Source: Aeropyrum camini SY1 = JCM 12091
GTDB taxonomy: Archaea > Thermoproteota > Thermoprotei_A > Sulfolobales > Acidilobaceae
Reading direction: 5' to 3'
Assembly (NCBI RefSeq): GCF_000591035.1
Contig: NC_022521.1
Coordinates: 1,116,001 to 1,180,000, forward strand
DNA length: 64,000 bases
Shown piece after piece: positions 52,384-61,280 of the stretch. The translations under genes and the position numbers were made by a program. The notes below the pieces were generated by a model, which searched no databases, was not told the DNA's origin, and saw only the letters and a program-made list of their open reading frames with translations. Within the stretch, counting starts at the first letter, position 1; each line of letters starts with the position of its first letter.

Positions 52384-52611
52384 ATACTATCCAGAGCCTA
52401 GGCCTGCGCCCCCCGGGTCAAGAACCCTCCCTAAAAACCCGGGAGTAATAATGTAGATCACGCTGGACGACCTGGCTGCCAGCGCCTAGCACGCACGGAC
52501 GCCAGCCCCCCAACGTATAACCAGTAAAGGATGGGGAGACGAGGCACAGATAACCCGGTTAGACGTCTAAACCCCCGGTGGGGGCTGTGAAGAGGATAGC
52601 GGACCCCGACT

Positions 52612-52657
52612 GGGGCTCTCAACCCCGATATGGGGAGGGATCAACCACCAGAGCCCC
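52612..52657. terminator. Inverted repeat between convergent genes
   Basis: GGGGCTCT at 52612-52619 pairs with AGAGCCCC at 52650-52657, with an inner CCCC-GATAT-GGGG hairpin. It abuts the stop codon of the permease gene read from the other strand. It may stop or protect transcripts from one or both sides; archaeal termination does not need hairpins, so this is tentative. Confidence 0.3.
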
Positions 52658-53878
52658 CTACTTAAGAAGGATAATCCTCTCGCTTGAGAACTCTCGTGCA
52701 GCCGCTGCTATGAAGAGGGCTGTGAAGCCTGCGAGCACGGTCATGTGCAGGGTTGTGGCCATGAGGTCGCCCACAGACGCTTTTATGACGGCCAGGCTGG
52801 CGTGTGTGAAGGGTATTGCCTGGAGTGCTATGGAGATCCAGAAGGGGAGTCTCGAATAGTCGACCACAAGTGCGGAGAAGTATATGGCTAGGGCTATCAT
52901 CAACACTATGAAAGACCCGCTCTGCGCGGACCTGATCGTCTCGCTCCTCGCGCTAATGAATGCCGTAATCCCCGCCGTTAGCACGACAAGGAGGGTGGAG
53001 GAGGCCGCCCACGATACCACTAGAAGGGGGGTGAGGAGCAGACCGAAGCCGGAGAGAGCGAAGAACGCTACCAGCGCTAGACTATCCGCAGCCGCAGCGG
53101 CAAGTCCTAGAGCAGCGGCTGCAGCCATCTTGCCAGCGAGAATCTCCAGCCTCGACGCCCCCGTGAGCAGCAGCTTCTCCAGCGTCCTCCTCTCCCTCTC
53201 CCCCACTATAGAGTCGGAGACGAAAACTATCGCCGGGTTAACCACGAAGAAGAGGCTGAAGGCAACAACCCTAGCGCTCATAGCAACCGCCTCGCCCCGG
53301 GCGCCCGCAGCACCCCCTCCAAAGCCTATGTACTCCCTCTCCACCTCCAGAGGGTCTAGGAGATTGTCAACGTCAACCTCGACACCAGCAGCATCGGCCA
53401 GCCTGGAAACCCTGCTCTCCACAACAGCCCTCTCGAACTGCGACGTGTAGCCCTCCACAAGAGACGCTACCTGGCCTGCAAGGGGGCTGCCGGGCGTCAC
53501 CACGAGCTTTATAGACACTCTACCATCGAGGTCCTCAAGGCCACTTGAAAAACCCTCTGGTATCACCACAGCTATGGAGCCAAAGGGGGTGTCGAAGCCC
53601 TCCACCCCCCTTACTATCTCCACATTAACATCCACACCCGGCAAGCCCCCCTCCAGATACCTGGAAAGACCCTCGGCGAACAAGCTCGAGAGTTCGGAGC
53701 CGTCGGCATCCACTATGTAGACGTCTATAGACTGGGCCGAGTAGAGCCCCCCAGAGAAGAGGGCGAGACCTGGGAGGGCGACTAGGGGTAGCACCACGAC
53801 GTATGCCAGGGTCTTGTAATCGCGGGATAGGTCGAGAAGCTCCTTCCAAAGTATAGTCTTCACCGACCATAGCCTCAA
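52658..53878 (-). CDS. ABC-2 type exporter permease (NatB/DrrB-like)
   Basis: 406 aa. One N-terminal TM helix (TLAYVVVLPLVALPGLALF), a ~150-residue extracytoplasmic domain and five C-terminal TM helices. The sequence SDSIVGERERRTLEKLLLTGASRLEILAGK before the TM block is the usual ABC-2 cytoplasmic signature. TTG start overlapping the ATPase stop (TTGA), so the two are coupled. Substrate unknown. Confidence 0.85.
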   Translation of the reverse strand: MRLWSVKTILWKELLDLSRDYKTLAYVVVLPLVALPGLALFSGGLYSAQSIDVYIVDADGSELSSLFAEGLSRYLEGGLPGVDVNVEIVRGVEGFDTPFGSIAVVIPEGFSSGLEDLDGRVSIKLVVTPGSPLAGQVASLVEGYTSQFERAVVESRVSRLADAAGVEVDVDNLLDPLEVEREYIGFGGGAAGARGEAVAMSARVVAFSLFFVVNPAIVFVSDSIVGERERRTLEKLLLTGASRLEILAGKMAAAAALGLAAAAADSLALVAFFALSGFGLLLTPLLVVSWAASSTLLVVLTAGITAFISARSETIRSAQSGSFIVLMIALAIYFSALVVDYSRLPFWISIALQAIPFTHASLAVIKASVGDLMATTLHMTVLAGFTALFIAAAAREFSSERIILLK

Positions 53879-54642
53879 CAGCCGTCACCCGTGACTACGT
53901 TTACGAAAGCCTCCTCCAACGTCTCCCCACAATACTCCTCCATAAGCCTGTGCGGATGGCCGCTGGCAACAGTCAAACCCCCATGTATTATGGTCACCCT
54001 ATCCGCAATCTCCTCCGCAAACGAAAGATCGTGTGTCGTGACGAGTATAGCCCTCCCCTCACGCGAAAGACCCTTCAAAATCTTCTTTATTCTATTTGAT
54101 GCTATCGGATCCACCCCGGAGGTGGGCTCGTCGAGCACCACGAGCCTGGGCTTGGACATGAGCGTTATACCCAGGAGGAGCCTCCTCTTCATACCCTTAC
54201 TATACCCCCCAGCCCTCCTAGAGAGGTCCTCGCGCGAAAGGCCGCTGTAGAGCACGGCGTTCTCCACCAGCTCCTCTACACCGCGCCAGCCCGAGTAGAG
54301 CCTAGCATAGAAAAGTATGTTCTCCATGCCGGTCAGCCTCTCATAGACCGAGGCATCCTCTGGCAGGTAGCCCACCTCCCTCTTAACAGGCTCGAACCCC
54401 CTGCTCCAAGGGTCTACACCAAGGACCCTCGCCTCCCCCGAGTCACGCGAGAGGAGGCCCATCAACACCCTCAAGCTAGTCGTCTTCCCAGCCCCATTGA
54501 GCCCCGCAAGCACGTGGATCTCGCCGAAGCCCACGGCAAGCGTAACACCCTTCAGTATAGGCCTCCCCCTAACACTCTTCGTAACACCGCAGAGGCAGGC
54601 TGCGTAGCCCCCCTCTAGACAGCCGCAACTATTCTTGTCCAC
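53875..54642 (-). CDS. ABC transporter ATP-binding protein (NatA-like)
   Basis: About 255 aa. Walker A AGLNGAGKTTSLR, signature YSKGMKRRLLLGITLM, Walker B LVVLDEPTSGVDP and VTTHD are present. The frame is open up to 54741; GTG 54642 (VDKNSCGC) is chosen with GGGGGGAT upstream, and the residues before it have no ABC homology. The N-terminus has an unusual cluster of Cys (CGCLEGGYAACLC) before the ABC domain. Pairs with the downstream permease. Confidence 0.85.
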   Translation of the reverse strand: MDKNSCGCLEGGYAACLCGVTKSVRGRPILKGVTLAVGFGEIHVLAGLNGAGKTTSLRVLMGLLSRDSGEARVLGVDPWSRGFEPVKREVGYLPEDASVYERLTGMENILFYARLYSGWRGVEELVENAVLYSGLSREDLSRRAGGYSKGMKRRLLLGITLMSKPRLVVLDEPTSGVDPIASNRIKKILKGLSREGRAILVTTHDLSFAEEIADRVTIIHGGLTVASGHPHRLMEEYCGETLEEAFVNVVTGDGC

Positions 54643-54760
54643 CGGAAACCTATCCCCCCAGAGAGCCCAGGATACGCAATTATACCCGAAACCCCATAAT
54701 AACAAAGGAGGCCCCCGAAAAAATCCCAGCCCCCCAGCCACGGCGAGGTGCCACCGAGCG

Positions 54761-55399
54761 GTGGATAGCCTGAGAGGCTTCCTCGAAAGATACGGCGAGA
54801 AGGGCTACATCGTGCTCAAGGCCATGCTGGAGGAGTCACAGTCTCCAGCGAGGGGGCCGAGGCCGGGGGACTTCAGCTTCAAGGGCCTCAAGGCCAGGAT
54901 AGCCAGCTACGGGCTCGAGTACAACCCCAGCCTCCTCCTAGCGAGGCTTGAGAGGGAGTATGGCGTAATAGAGACTAGCTTCAGATCCTCGAATCAGCAC
55001 TGGTGGAGGATAAGGGATAGGAGGGCTGTTGAGAAGGCTGTCAGGGAGTATGAGGGCGGGGAAGAGGAGGTCCTGGATCCCAAGGTGAGAGTTCTTAGGA
55101 TCCAGTTCTGGAGCCTGGAGCCGGAGAAACTGCTTAAAAAACTCAGGAGGCTCTCCACAATCAGAAGCCCGACACAGAGGGATAGAAGAGTGGTGAGGGA
55201 GATAGCGTTCGAAATACTACCACTCCTGGCCAGGTTCCTCGAAGAGGCCTACAACTATGAGGAGCAGCTGGAAAGAGAGATAATTCTAGCTGAGGAGATA
55301 CTGTCGGAGGCGGAAAAAGCCCTGGCAGCCTCAAGCCGGAGCCAGGCGAGGCTGCTAGGTGAGAATGCCCGACTCAGCGGCGCTGGAGAGCCTATCTAA
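54761..55399 (+). CDS. Unknown protein, winged-helix-like N-terminus with helical C-terminus
   Basis: About 212 aa. Residues 1-90 have the pattern of a winged helix (GEKGYIVLKAMLEES, FKGLKARIASYG, LLARLEREYGVIE, HWWRIRD). The rest is helical and charged, ending in a probable coiled coil (LEREIILAEEILSEAEKAL). DNA binding is inferred. GTG 54761 follows GAGGTG by 10 bases; the open frame further upstream overlaps the divergent ATPase start and is not believed. Its 3' end overlaps the convergent phosphopantothenate synthetase by 45 bases. Confidence 0.65.
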   Translation: MDSLRGFLERYGEKGYIVLKAMLEESQSPARGPRPGDFSFKGLKARIASYGLEYNPSLLLARLEREYGVIETSFRSSNQHWWRIRDRRAVEKAVREYEGGEEEVLDPKVRVLRIQFWSLEPEKLLKKLRRLSTIRSPTQRDRRVVREIAFEILPLLARFLEEAYNYEEQLEREIILAEEILSEAEKALAASSRSQARLLGENARLSGAGEPI

Positions 55400-56149
55400 T
55401 ATAGCCCTGAAAGCCCTCGAGAGTATCTCCCTGTTGTTATAGCCCTCCACAATACTCCTAAGCCTATCCTCGCTCGCTCCGGAAAGCTCCTCAACAAACC
55501 CGGCTATATTCCTAGTGGCCCGGACAGCCTCGTCCACTATAGTCACACTAGCCTTCTGCGCCGTCCTGCTGAACGGGTTGAGATCTATAGCTGCAACCCT
55601 CTTACCCCACCTAACAAGAGCCTCGGTCCTGTCACCATCCTCTATGGCGACCAGCACGAAGTCTGCGGAGGCTATGCCCTCAGCACAAACTATGCCGCGG
55701 GGGCTCTCCAGGCCGGGAACCCGGGTCTTCTCGCAGTCCGGGGGTAGTAGACCCCTAACACCGGCGGACTCGAGGACCTCGTGTATCCTCCTCACCCTCT
55801 CCTCAGTCCTATAAAATATGTTAACCTCCACCATAGCCCTGCCCCCGAGGACCTCGGATAGCCTCGCAATCTCACCCGCGGCTAGCGCCGCGTAGTTCCC
55901 GTTAACGGAGATCACAGGCCTCCTCGACAACAGCAGGTACGCCGCCGTCGCCCTCCCAGCCTCAAGAGCGAAATCGTGGCTCTTCTCCCCCAGAAGATAG
56001 TCAAAACACTCCCCCCTCCCATGGGCTATAAGCCCCTGAGGCACCACAACCCCCTTCTCAAACATCTCAACAAGCCTCTCCCTAGCAACGAGAGACTCAT
56101 ACCTAGGATGGCTCCTAGGTATCTCAAAGCCCTCATGCAAGCTGCCCAC
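55355..56149 (-). CDS. 4-phosphopantoate--beta-alanine ligase (archaeal phosphopantothenate synthetase)
   Basis: 264 aa. Joins phosphopantoate and beta-alanine with ATP in the archaeal CoA pathway. Family blocks: SHPRYESLVARERLVE, the glycine-rich GLIAHGRGECFDYLLGE, VISVNGNYAALAAGEI, VEVNIFYRTEER and AIDLNPFSRTAQ. The preceding gene on the strand, 66 bases upstream, is pantoate kinase, the step before. Confidence 0.93.
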   Translation of the reverse strand: MGSLHEGFEIPRSHPRYESLVARERLVEMFEKGVVVPQGLIAHGRGECFDYLLGEKSHDFALEAGRATAAYLLLSRRPVISVNGNYAALAAGEIARLSEVLGGRAMVEVNIFYRTEERVRRIHEVLESAGVRGLLPPDCEKTRVPGLESPRGIVCAEGIASADFVLVAIEDGDRTEALVRWGKRVAAIDLNPFSRTAQKASVTIVDEAVRATRNIAGFVEELSGASEDRLRSIVEGYNNREILSRAFRAILDRLSSAAESGILT

Positions 56150-56215
56150 ACCCTCAAAACCATGGTCCCCGGGAGGAGGGATATTCTAGAACACCCCCAC
56201 CCCCAGGCTGCGGAG

Positions 56216-57055
56216 CTACTCCACTCTAGGAGGGCCTGTGGAGGGTTTGAGAAGCCTCACAGCAAGCCCCGCCCTTGCCATCCTCCTGGCTATCTCCCCG
56301 ACAGACTCCTCACCCACGGCAACCACCAGCACCCTCTTCTTTACGTAGTACCCGTAGACGTCGTCCACCCCAGTAATTATCCGGCCCGCCTCGACGCCCA
56401 CCAGCTTCGAGTCAAGCCCCAGCAGCGTGGTCACCTTCTCAGCCTCCTCGAAGAACCTGTCCAAGCTAGGCTCCCTGAATATTCTGGAGAGGCTACGGGA
56501 AACCTCGTCCACAAACCTCTGGCTAGAATACAATCCTATAAGCCTGCTGGTGTCCATTGAGCCGGCCTCACCCGCCACTATATAGAGCCCGGGGCCTGTG
56601 GGGATGCAGTCCACAAGAGCCTCACCCGGAGGCCCTGGGGAGTATCGGATCACGAGGCCAATGCCACAGGCTATGGAGGCCACGTCTCCCAGGCCCGTGG
56701 ACATTGAAACCTCGACATCGTGGGCAGCCCTATAGGCTCTAAGCACGCCCACGCCACTCTCAACAGACGCGGCAAGAGCGCCGAGTATCGCAGAGGCGGC
56801 GCTAACCGCATACCCCCTCCCCGGGGGTAAAGGGTGTACCAGCCGTCCACGCGGCCTAGCCCCCAGGAGCCCTGCAGCCTTCTCAAACTGGGGGAGCCTA
56901 TATTCCCCCTCCAACTCCTCTAAGCCTCGGCAGAACCTTGCCCTAGGCTCCACAGCCAGCCCAGCCCCTATACTGCCGCTATAGCCAGGGCCGGGCCCGG
57001 GGACAGGCCTGAACAGCGCTGTTATATGGTGTGGAGTTGAAACGCAGCGAACCAC
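56216..57055 (-). CDS. Pantoate kinase (GHMP superfamily)
   Basis: 279 aa. Phosphorylates pantoate with ATP, replacing the bacterial pantothenate-kinase order in archaea. A SGSIGAGLAVEP strand, the GHMP ATP loop PLPPGRGYAVSAASA and GLGDVASIACG are visible, along with the HDVEVSMSTG helix. It forms a two-gene CoA operon with the downstream synthetase. Confidence 0.92.
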   Translation of the reverse strand: MVRCVSTPHHITALFRPVPGPGPGYSGSIGAGLAVEPRARFCRGLEELEGEYRLPQFEKAAGLLGARPRGRLVHPLPPGRGYAVSAASAILGALAASVESGVGVLRAYRAAHDVEVSMSTGLGDVASIACGIGLVIRYSPGPPGEALVDCIPTGPGLYIVAGEAGSMDTSRLIGLYSSQRFVDEVSRSLSRIFREPSLDRFFEEAEKVTTLLGLDSKLVGVEAGRIITGVDDVYGYYVKKRVLVVAVGEESVGEIARRMARAGLAVRLLKPSTGPPRVE

Positions 57056-57137
57056 CTAAACCACCCTTAGCTGAGCCGAAGTCCCGCAGCCTCCAGCTCT
57101 ACCCCATATTAAAGGTTTCCCGCGGAAACGCTCTATA

Positions 57138-57806
57138 ATGGAAGGGTCTCACACGGGGGGTAACCCTGTGCAGCTTAACATATACCTCAGGGACTCCAAG
57201 CTCTCCCACCCCGTCTTCAAAACAATGTCGGAAATAGCACTCTTCATAATAAACTCTATAAACGAGATAGACGTGGGCCAGGTAGACCGTTTTGTCGAAG
57301 AGCTGGAAAGGGTCTACAGGGAGGGGCGCAAGGTTCTTGTAATGGGGGCCGGCAGGAGCGGCCTCGTGGGCAAGGCGTTCGCAATGCGGCTCCTACACCT
57401 AGGCTTCAACTCCTATGTCCTCGGCGAAACCATAGTACCCAGCGTCAGAGAGGGCGACCTGGTCGTGGCGATATCCGGCTCGGGTAGGACTAAGGTGATA
57501 GTTACGGCTGCTGAGACGGCTAAACAGGTTGGAGCCACAGTAGCTGCCATAACTACATACCCCGACAGCCCCCTGGGAGGCCTCGCAGACATAGTGGTTA
57601 GGGTGCCAGGCCGGACAAAGTCCAGCAAGATGGACGACTACTTCGCCCGCCAGATACTTGGTATACACGAGCCCCTAGCCCCCCTAGGAACCCTCTTCGA
57701 AGACACCACAATGATTTTCCTCGACGGAGTGATATACTCCCTCATGACCAGGCTCGGCATAGACGAGGAGTACATGAGGAACATGCATGCCAACGTAGAG
57801 CTATGA
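57138..57806 (+). CDS. 6-phospho-3-hexuloisomerase (SIS domain)
   Basis: 222 aa. Interconverts hexulose-6-phosphate and fructose-6-phosphate; in archaea the ribulose-monophosphate route supplies pentoses from hexoses. SIS motifs: [20 protein letters not shown] and [17 protein letters not shown]; the end [17 protein letters not shown] and the C-terminal MHANVEL are typical for PHI. The partner hexulose-phosphate synthase is not in the window. Its stop overlaps the next start by 4 bases. Confidence 0.93.
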   Translation: MEGSHTGGNPVQLNIYLRDSKLSHPVFKTMSEIALFIINSINEIDVGQVDRFVEELERVYREGRKVLVMGAGRSGLVGKAFAMRLLHLGFNSYVLGETIVPSVREGDLVVAISGSGRTKVIVTAAETAKQVGATVAAITTYPDSPLGGLADIVVRVPGRTKSSKMDDYFARQILGIHEPLAPLGTLFEDTTMIFLDGVIYSLMTRLGIDEEYMRNMHANVEL

Positions 57807-58669
57807 CCTCCGCATACAGCTTTGTCGAAGGCTGGATAGTAGAGGCTCCTGGAAGCCCCGCCGAGTACTGGATAGTCAAGGGGTATGAACACCCGCCGGG
57901 CAAGGTAGTGGCAGCACCCTACAGGAGGGGCGGCAAAAGGCTAGACCCACGCAGCATAGAGCAGGCGCCCCTCTGGACGATAGAACACTTCCCATGCAGA
58001 GGCGGGCCCGTCCCCATGCTGAGCCTGGATGCCGCTTCCTCAAAGCCTGTAAACCCCTGGAGGGTGCTGGAGCTAAGGTACCCCGACCTGCCACACCCTA
58101 TAAAGCACCTGCTAGAGGAGGTTAACCCCGAGCTAGCAGGGCTAACAGGCTCTTGGGCCGTTTTCGCCGAGGATAGAGGAAGCGACGTAGACCTGATAGT
58201 CTACGGAGACCCCGACGAAATCTATCTAGCGTTGAAATACCTCAAGTCCAGAGGCGCCATAGTGCGGCACAAACACAAGAGAAGCGAGTACCCACTAGAT
58301 AGTGCTAGACTGTTAGACTCGTGCATAAAGAACGGCGGCGAGACCGCGTGCTACACCCTCAGAATACTCAGATACACCACCCCACGAGAATGCTCGAAAA
58401 GGCTCACCCCTCTAGGCCTCTACGCAGGCCCGCTAGAAATAACTGGGGAACAGGAGGCGCTAGACAGTATACTAGTGCCAGCAAGGTACAGAGCTGTTCT
58501 GCTGAAGCTGGGGCTTCCCGCTGTTGTCGAGACTTGGAGGACGAGCTACCAGGAGCTCAAGCCAGGGGTCTACGCCGGTGTTCTCGAGGTTTTCGCAGAC
58601 CAAAATGGCGCAATAACTGCGTCGCCCGACCTGAAAGGCCACCTGAAGCCTATGGCCAGCGCATGGTAA
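57803..58669 (+). CDS. Nucleotidyltransferase-fold protein 1 (COG1665-like)
   Basis: 288 aa. Pol-beta-type nucleotidyltransferase signature in the middle: [22 protein letters not shown] with Gly116-Ser117 and Asp128/Asp130 as metal ligands. The N-terminal ~110 residues ([31 protein letters not shown]) are a separate domain; the C-terminal part has no recognised motif. I think this is the archaeal COG1665 type, from memory. Start ATG overlaps the PHI stop (ATGA), so it is coupled with a sugar-phosphate isomerase. The substrate is unknown. Confidence 0.75.
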   Translation: MTSAYSFVEGWIVEAPGSPAEYWIVKGYEHPPGKVVAAPYRRGGKRLDPRSIEQAPLWTIEHFPCRGGPVPMLSLDAASSKPVNPWRVLELRYPDLPHPIKHLLEEVNPELAGLTGSWAVFAEDRGSDVDLIVYGDPDEIYLALKYLKSRGAIVRHKHKRSEYPLDSARLLDSCIKNGGETACYTLRILRYTTPRECSKRLTPLGLYAGPLEITGEQEALDSILVPARYRAVLLKLGLPAVVETWRTSYQELKPGVYAGVLEVFADQNGAITASPDLKGHLKPMASAW

Positions 58670-58684
58670 AAGAGGCGGGCCACC

Positions 58685-59626
58685 ATGTACAAGGCTGGGA
58701 ACCTAAGCCACGTACACGGAGCCATGATCTTCGACAGGCTCTCCAGGATACACCAGGCAGTAGGCGTGCCATCCCCTCCAGGCCTCATACCAGCGATTCC
58801 AAAGTACGAGCCTTGCATGGAAGACGCTCCCTGGAGCAGGGCTGGTCTAAGGTTTTGTAGAACGCTGGAGCACTACACCCCCACCGGAGTCGAGGATTCC
58901 GCCAGGAGACTGGGTCTCGATATGCGTTTCGACGGGCTCTACAACGTCCACATGCCCTACGTCCCCTCAGAAAACGTTACACTCTACATTCACCCGGCGG
59001 AGGCTCTCGACCAGGTATACAGGCAGGGGCCCTACTGGACGCTAAAAACACTACACAAGATAGCGCGGGCTCTAGAGAGGCTCCCGCTAAGAGGGTTCGG
59101 CCTCACAGGCTCCCTAGCAACGCAAACCTCAAACCCAGCCTACTCCGACATAGACATTGTTGTGTTTGAAGCTCTAGACCCCTACACCCTGCTGGAAACC
59201 CTCGAAAAGCTGGGACGGCCAGAGCTCGACACTATAGAATACAGGGGGCCGCTACAAGGCTCGTACCGCGTCGGCTGGAGGAGAAGGCTAGTAGAGGGCA
59301 GAAGGGTGACGTTCGTGGCAGCACCACTAGAACCCGGCTCTACGTGCAAACCACTAAGCACATACTGGGCTATAGACACCCCTACGCTAAACGCGGTAGA
59401 GACAACACTCCACATACCCCCCGGCCAGCCATCCGCGCTCCACTACCCGCCGTGCGCCCGCTCACAAGAGGGCCTATGGGTAGTATCCTTCGAATACAAT
59501 GTTGCTCTAGAACTATTCGAGGGAGGGGAAATCCGCGTGTCCGCAGCAGCAGGATCCAGCGGCCGCACACTCTACATCGGCGTAAGAGGCTTAGAGACCA
59601 AGCTGGAACGTCCTAAAAGGAGCTAA
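58685..59626 (+). CDS. Nucleotidyltransferase-fold protein 2 (diverged tandem paralogue)
   Basis: 313 aa. Same plan as its upstream neighbour: an N-terminal ~130-residue part, then LTGSLATQTSNPAYSDIDIVV with Gly142-Ser143 and Asp155/Asp157. Outside the signature the two differ strongly, so the duplication is old or they were recruited separately. The ATG has GGCGGG 6 bases upstream and lies 15 bases after the previous stop. Function unknown. Confidence 0.72.
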   Translation: MYKAGNLSHVHGAMIFDRLSRIHQAVGVPSPPGLIPAIPKYEPCMEDAPWSRAGLRFCRTLEHYTPTGVEDSARRLGLDMRFDGLYNVHMPYVPSENVTLYIHPAEALDQVYRQGPYWTLKTLHKIARALERLPLRGFGLTGSLATQTSNPAYSDIDIVVFEALDPYTLLETLEKLGRPELDTIEYRGPLQGSYRVGWRRRLVEGRRVTFVAAPLEPGSTCKPLSTYWAIDTPTLNAVETTLHIPPGQPSALHYPPCARSQEGLWVVSFEYNVALELFEGGEIRVSAAAGSSGRTLYIGVRGLETKLERPKRS

Positions 59627-59715
59627 CCTCCCCCGGGGACTTCGCCTGATATAGAAGGGCCTAACTCCTAAATTCCTCCGTGCCCAACGCTAGAGTGGCA
59701 CGGGGCTAGAGGGCC

Positions 59716-60135
59716 TTGAAGGTTAGGAGCAAGGCTGAGCTGGCCATCACAATAGCCAGAGGGCTAGTAAGCCCTACCCGCTCATCAATACTGGACGTAG
59801 ACTTGGCTAGAGAGGAGGATGTAGAAGAGATAATCGAGGAGGCTGGTGTAAAGGGTGTAGTTAGGAAGGTTCGAGTAGACAACCTTATAATAGTTACTAT
59901 AAACGTGGAGCCCCTTGAAAGAGTCTGTTTCTACGAGAAATGTAGCAGGCTGAGGGATAGACCCGAGGCTCTTAGAGAGTGCATGGCTAAGTGTATGTTA
60001 AACGCCACTAGGGAAGTGGCGGAGAAGGCCGCTAGGAGTATAGAGGAGTTGGCAAAAACATGGAATACGAGAACAGAGGTTAGGACGAAACATCGAGACC
60101 CCGGCGGTGAAAGGCCCAGTCTCCCCTCTCCATAA
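59716..60135 (+). CDS. Small hypothetical protein with paired cysteines
   Basis: 139 aa. An alpha-beta N-terminal domain (ELAITIARGLVSPTRSS, VVRKVRVDNLIIVTINV) is followed by a helical part with CFYEKC and CMAKC, whose spacing suggests two disulfides or a metal site. The C-terminus is basic and Pro-rich, probably disordered. No family recognised. TTG start after AGAGGGCC. Confidence 0.6.
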   Translation: MKVRSKAELAITIARGLVSPTRSSILDVDLAREEDVEEIIEEAGVKGVVRKVRVDNLIIVTINVEPLERVCFYEKCSRLRDRPEALRECMAKCMLNATREVAEKAARSIEELAKTWNTRTEVRTKHRDPGGERPSLPSP

Positions 60136-60220
60136 GGGGGTAGGCGGGCCCACCGCAGCAATACCCCTGTTACCTTATAAACTGGGTGAGGCCCAAAGAT
60201 CAGAATGTGGGTGAAGCCCT

Positions 60221-60682
60221 TTGTCCGAGCAAGAGCAGCCTTCCACCGTGGATGTGTACGAGTTTACTAATGTCAGCCAGCTATTCGACTTTCTCGACAA
60301 CGAGATCAAGAGGAAGAAGGCGGTGCTAGGCGACATAATACGGGATATAGAGAAGCTTAAGACCCTCAGCGAGGCCGCCGTGAAGCTGGAGCAGATATTC
60401 GCGGAGCTGGCTGGGGGGCAGAGGATTGCTGGAAGACAAACAACAACCGCTGCAAAGCTGAACGGGGTTGAAGTCTATATAAACCCGGAACCTCTCTCCG
60501 AGACCAACCTGCTCACCAATGTGGCCAGGGGGCTTCAAACCAGCATAGCCAGCCTAGAGAAGGTTAGGAGAGCCCTGTCGCCGCTCTCCAAACTAGGGGA
60601 TATAGACCTGAATATAAGGCTTATAATGGAGAACGGGGTTGTGAAGACTGTGGTGATAAAAGTTCCTTCGCCCCCCATATAG
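60221..60682 (+). CDS. Hypothetical helical protein
   Basis: 153 aa. Helical and charged (FLDNEIKRKKAVLGDIIRDIEKLKTLSE) with a central break (GVEVYINPEPLSE), a second helix and a short beta end (LNIRLIMENGVVKTVVIKV). This helix-hairpin-helix with a beta centre is prefoldin-like in outline only. TTG start with GGGTGAA six bases upstream. Function unknown. Confidence 0.6.
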   Translation: MSEQEQPSTVDVYEFTNVSQLFDFLDNEIKRKKAVLGDIIRDIEKLKTLSEAAVKLEQIFAELAGGQRIAGRQTTTAAKLNGVEVYINPEPLSETNLLTNVARGLQTSIASLEKVRRALSPLSKLGDIDLNIRLIMENGVVKTVVIKVPSPPI

Positions 60683-60708
60683 GGCTGGCACGGTGTTTTA
60701 ACCCGTTA

Positions 60709-60822
60709 CTACCCGTAAAACAACATTCTAACAAGTTTAACAAGAGGCCTCAGCACTGGGGCATCGTCATCGCAATCCACACCAACTAGGCGGTAATACC
60801 ACTCTTCATCGGCCACATTCAT
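60709..60822 (-). CDS. Small 37-aa protein, leaderless
   Basis: ATG 60822 to TAG 60709. The product opens NVADEEWYYRLVGVDCDDD and ends VKLVRMLFYG: acidic aromatic N-terminus, hydrophobic/basic C-terminal helix. No RBS, but TATTAATA lies at 60845-60852, about 25 bases before the ATG, the right place for a leaderless transcript. The ORF fills the gap between two plus-strand genes and uses ordinary codons. Not recognised as any family; a chance ORF is still possible. Confidence 0.45.
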   Translation of the reverse strand: MNVADEEWYYRLVGVDCDDDAPVLRPLVKLVRMLFYG

Positions 60823-60887
60823 AGTATTCTCGCGCTCGTAGCGATATTAATACCTGCAATAACTGATAAGAGCTTGGTGGCTCCAGG

Positions 60888-61235
60888 GTGCCTAGGAGGC
60901 GTATGACGCTTCCCAAGAAGAAGGAAGATATAGAGAAGATAGTAGAGGAGGTCGAGCGGGAACACCACCACGAACACGAGCACCACCATCACCATCATCA
61001 CCACGAAGAGTCGGATCTAGAGATAGCAATCAAGGTGTTGGAGGACCTTGTTGACAGTCTCTCGGCCAGGGCGAAAGTACTCGAGTCTAGGATTGACAGC
61101 CACTCCATAGCCATAGGGACGCTCTACAAGGTTGTGGCCCACCTCGTCGAGGCTATAACAGCCGAAGATGATGAGTCCAAGCTAGCCAGCCTCAGAAACG
61201 CCCTGCAAGAGCTGGACAAGCTCAAAAACCTTTAA
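60888..61235 (+). CDS. His-rich coiled-coil protein
   Basis: 115 aa. Residues 26-39 contain an HHHEHEHHHHHHHH tract (12 His among 14 residues), a likely binding site for Ni, Zn or Cu. It is preceded by a basic helix (KKKEDIEKIVEEVERE) and followed by a long charged coiled coil (IAIKVLEDLVDSLSARAKVLESRI). It may store or buffer metal; no metal enzyme gene is adjacent. Start is GTG 60888 with GGTGG upstream, or ATG 60903. Confidence 0.65.
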   Translation: MPRRRMTLPKKKEDIEKIVEEVEREHHHEHEHHHHHHHHEESDLEIAIKVLEDLVDSLSARAKVLESRIDSHSIAIGTLYKVVAHLVEAITAEDDESKLASLRNALQELDKLKNL

Positions 61236-61280
61236 AAAGCATCTAAGTACCTCGCCTCCACCTGTCATGGCTGCAAGATA

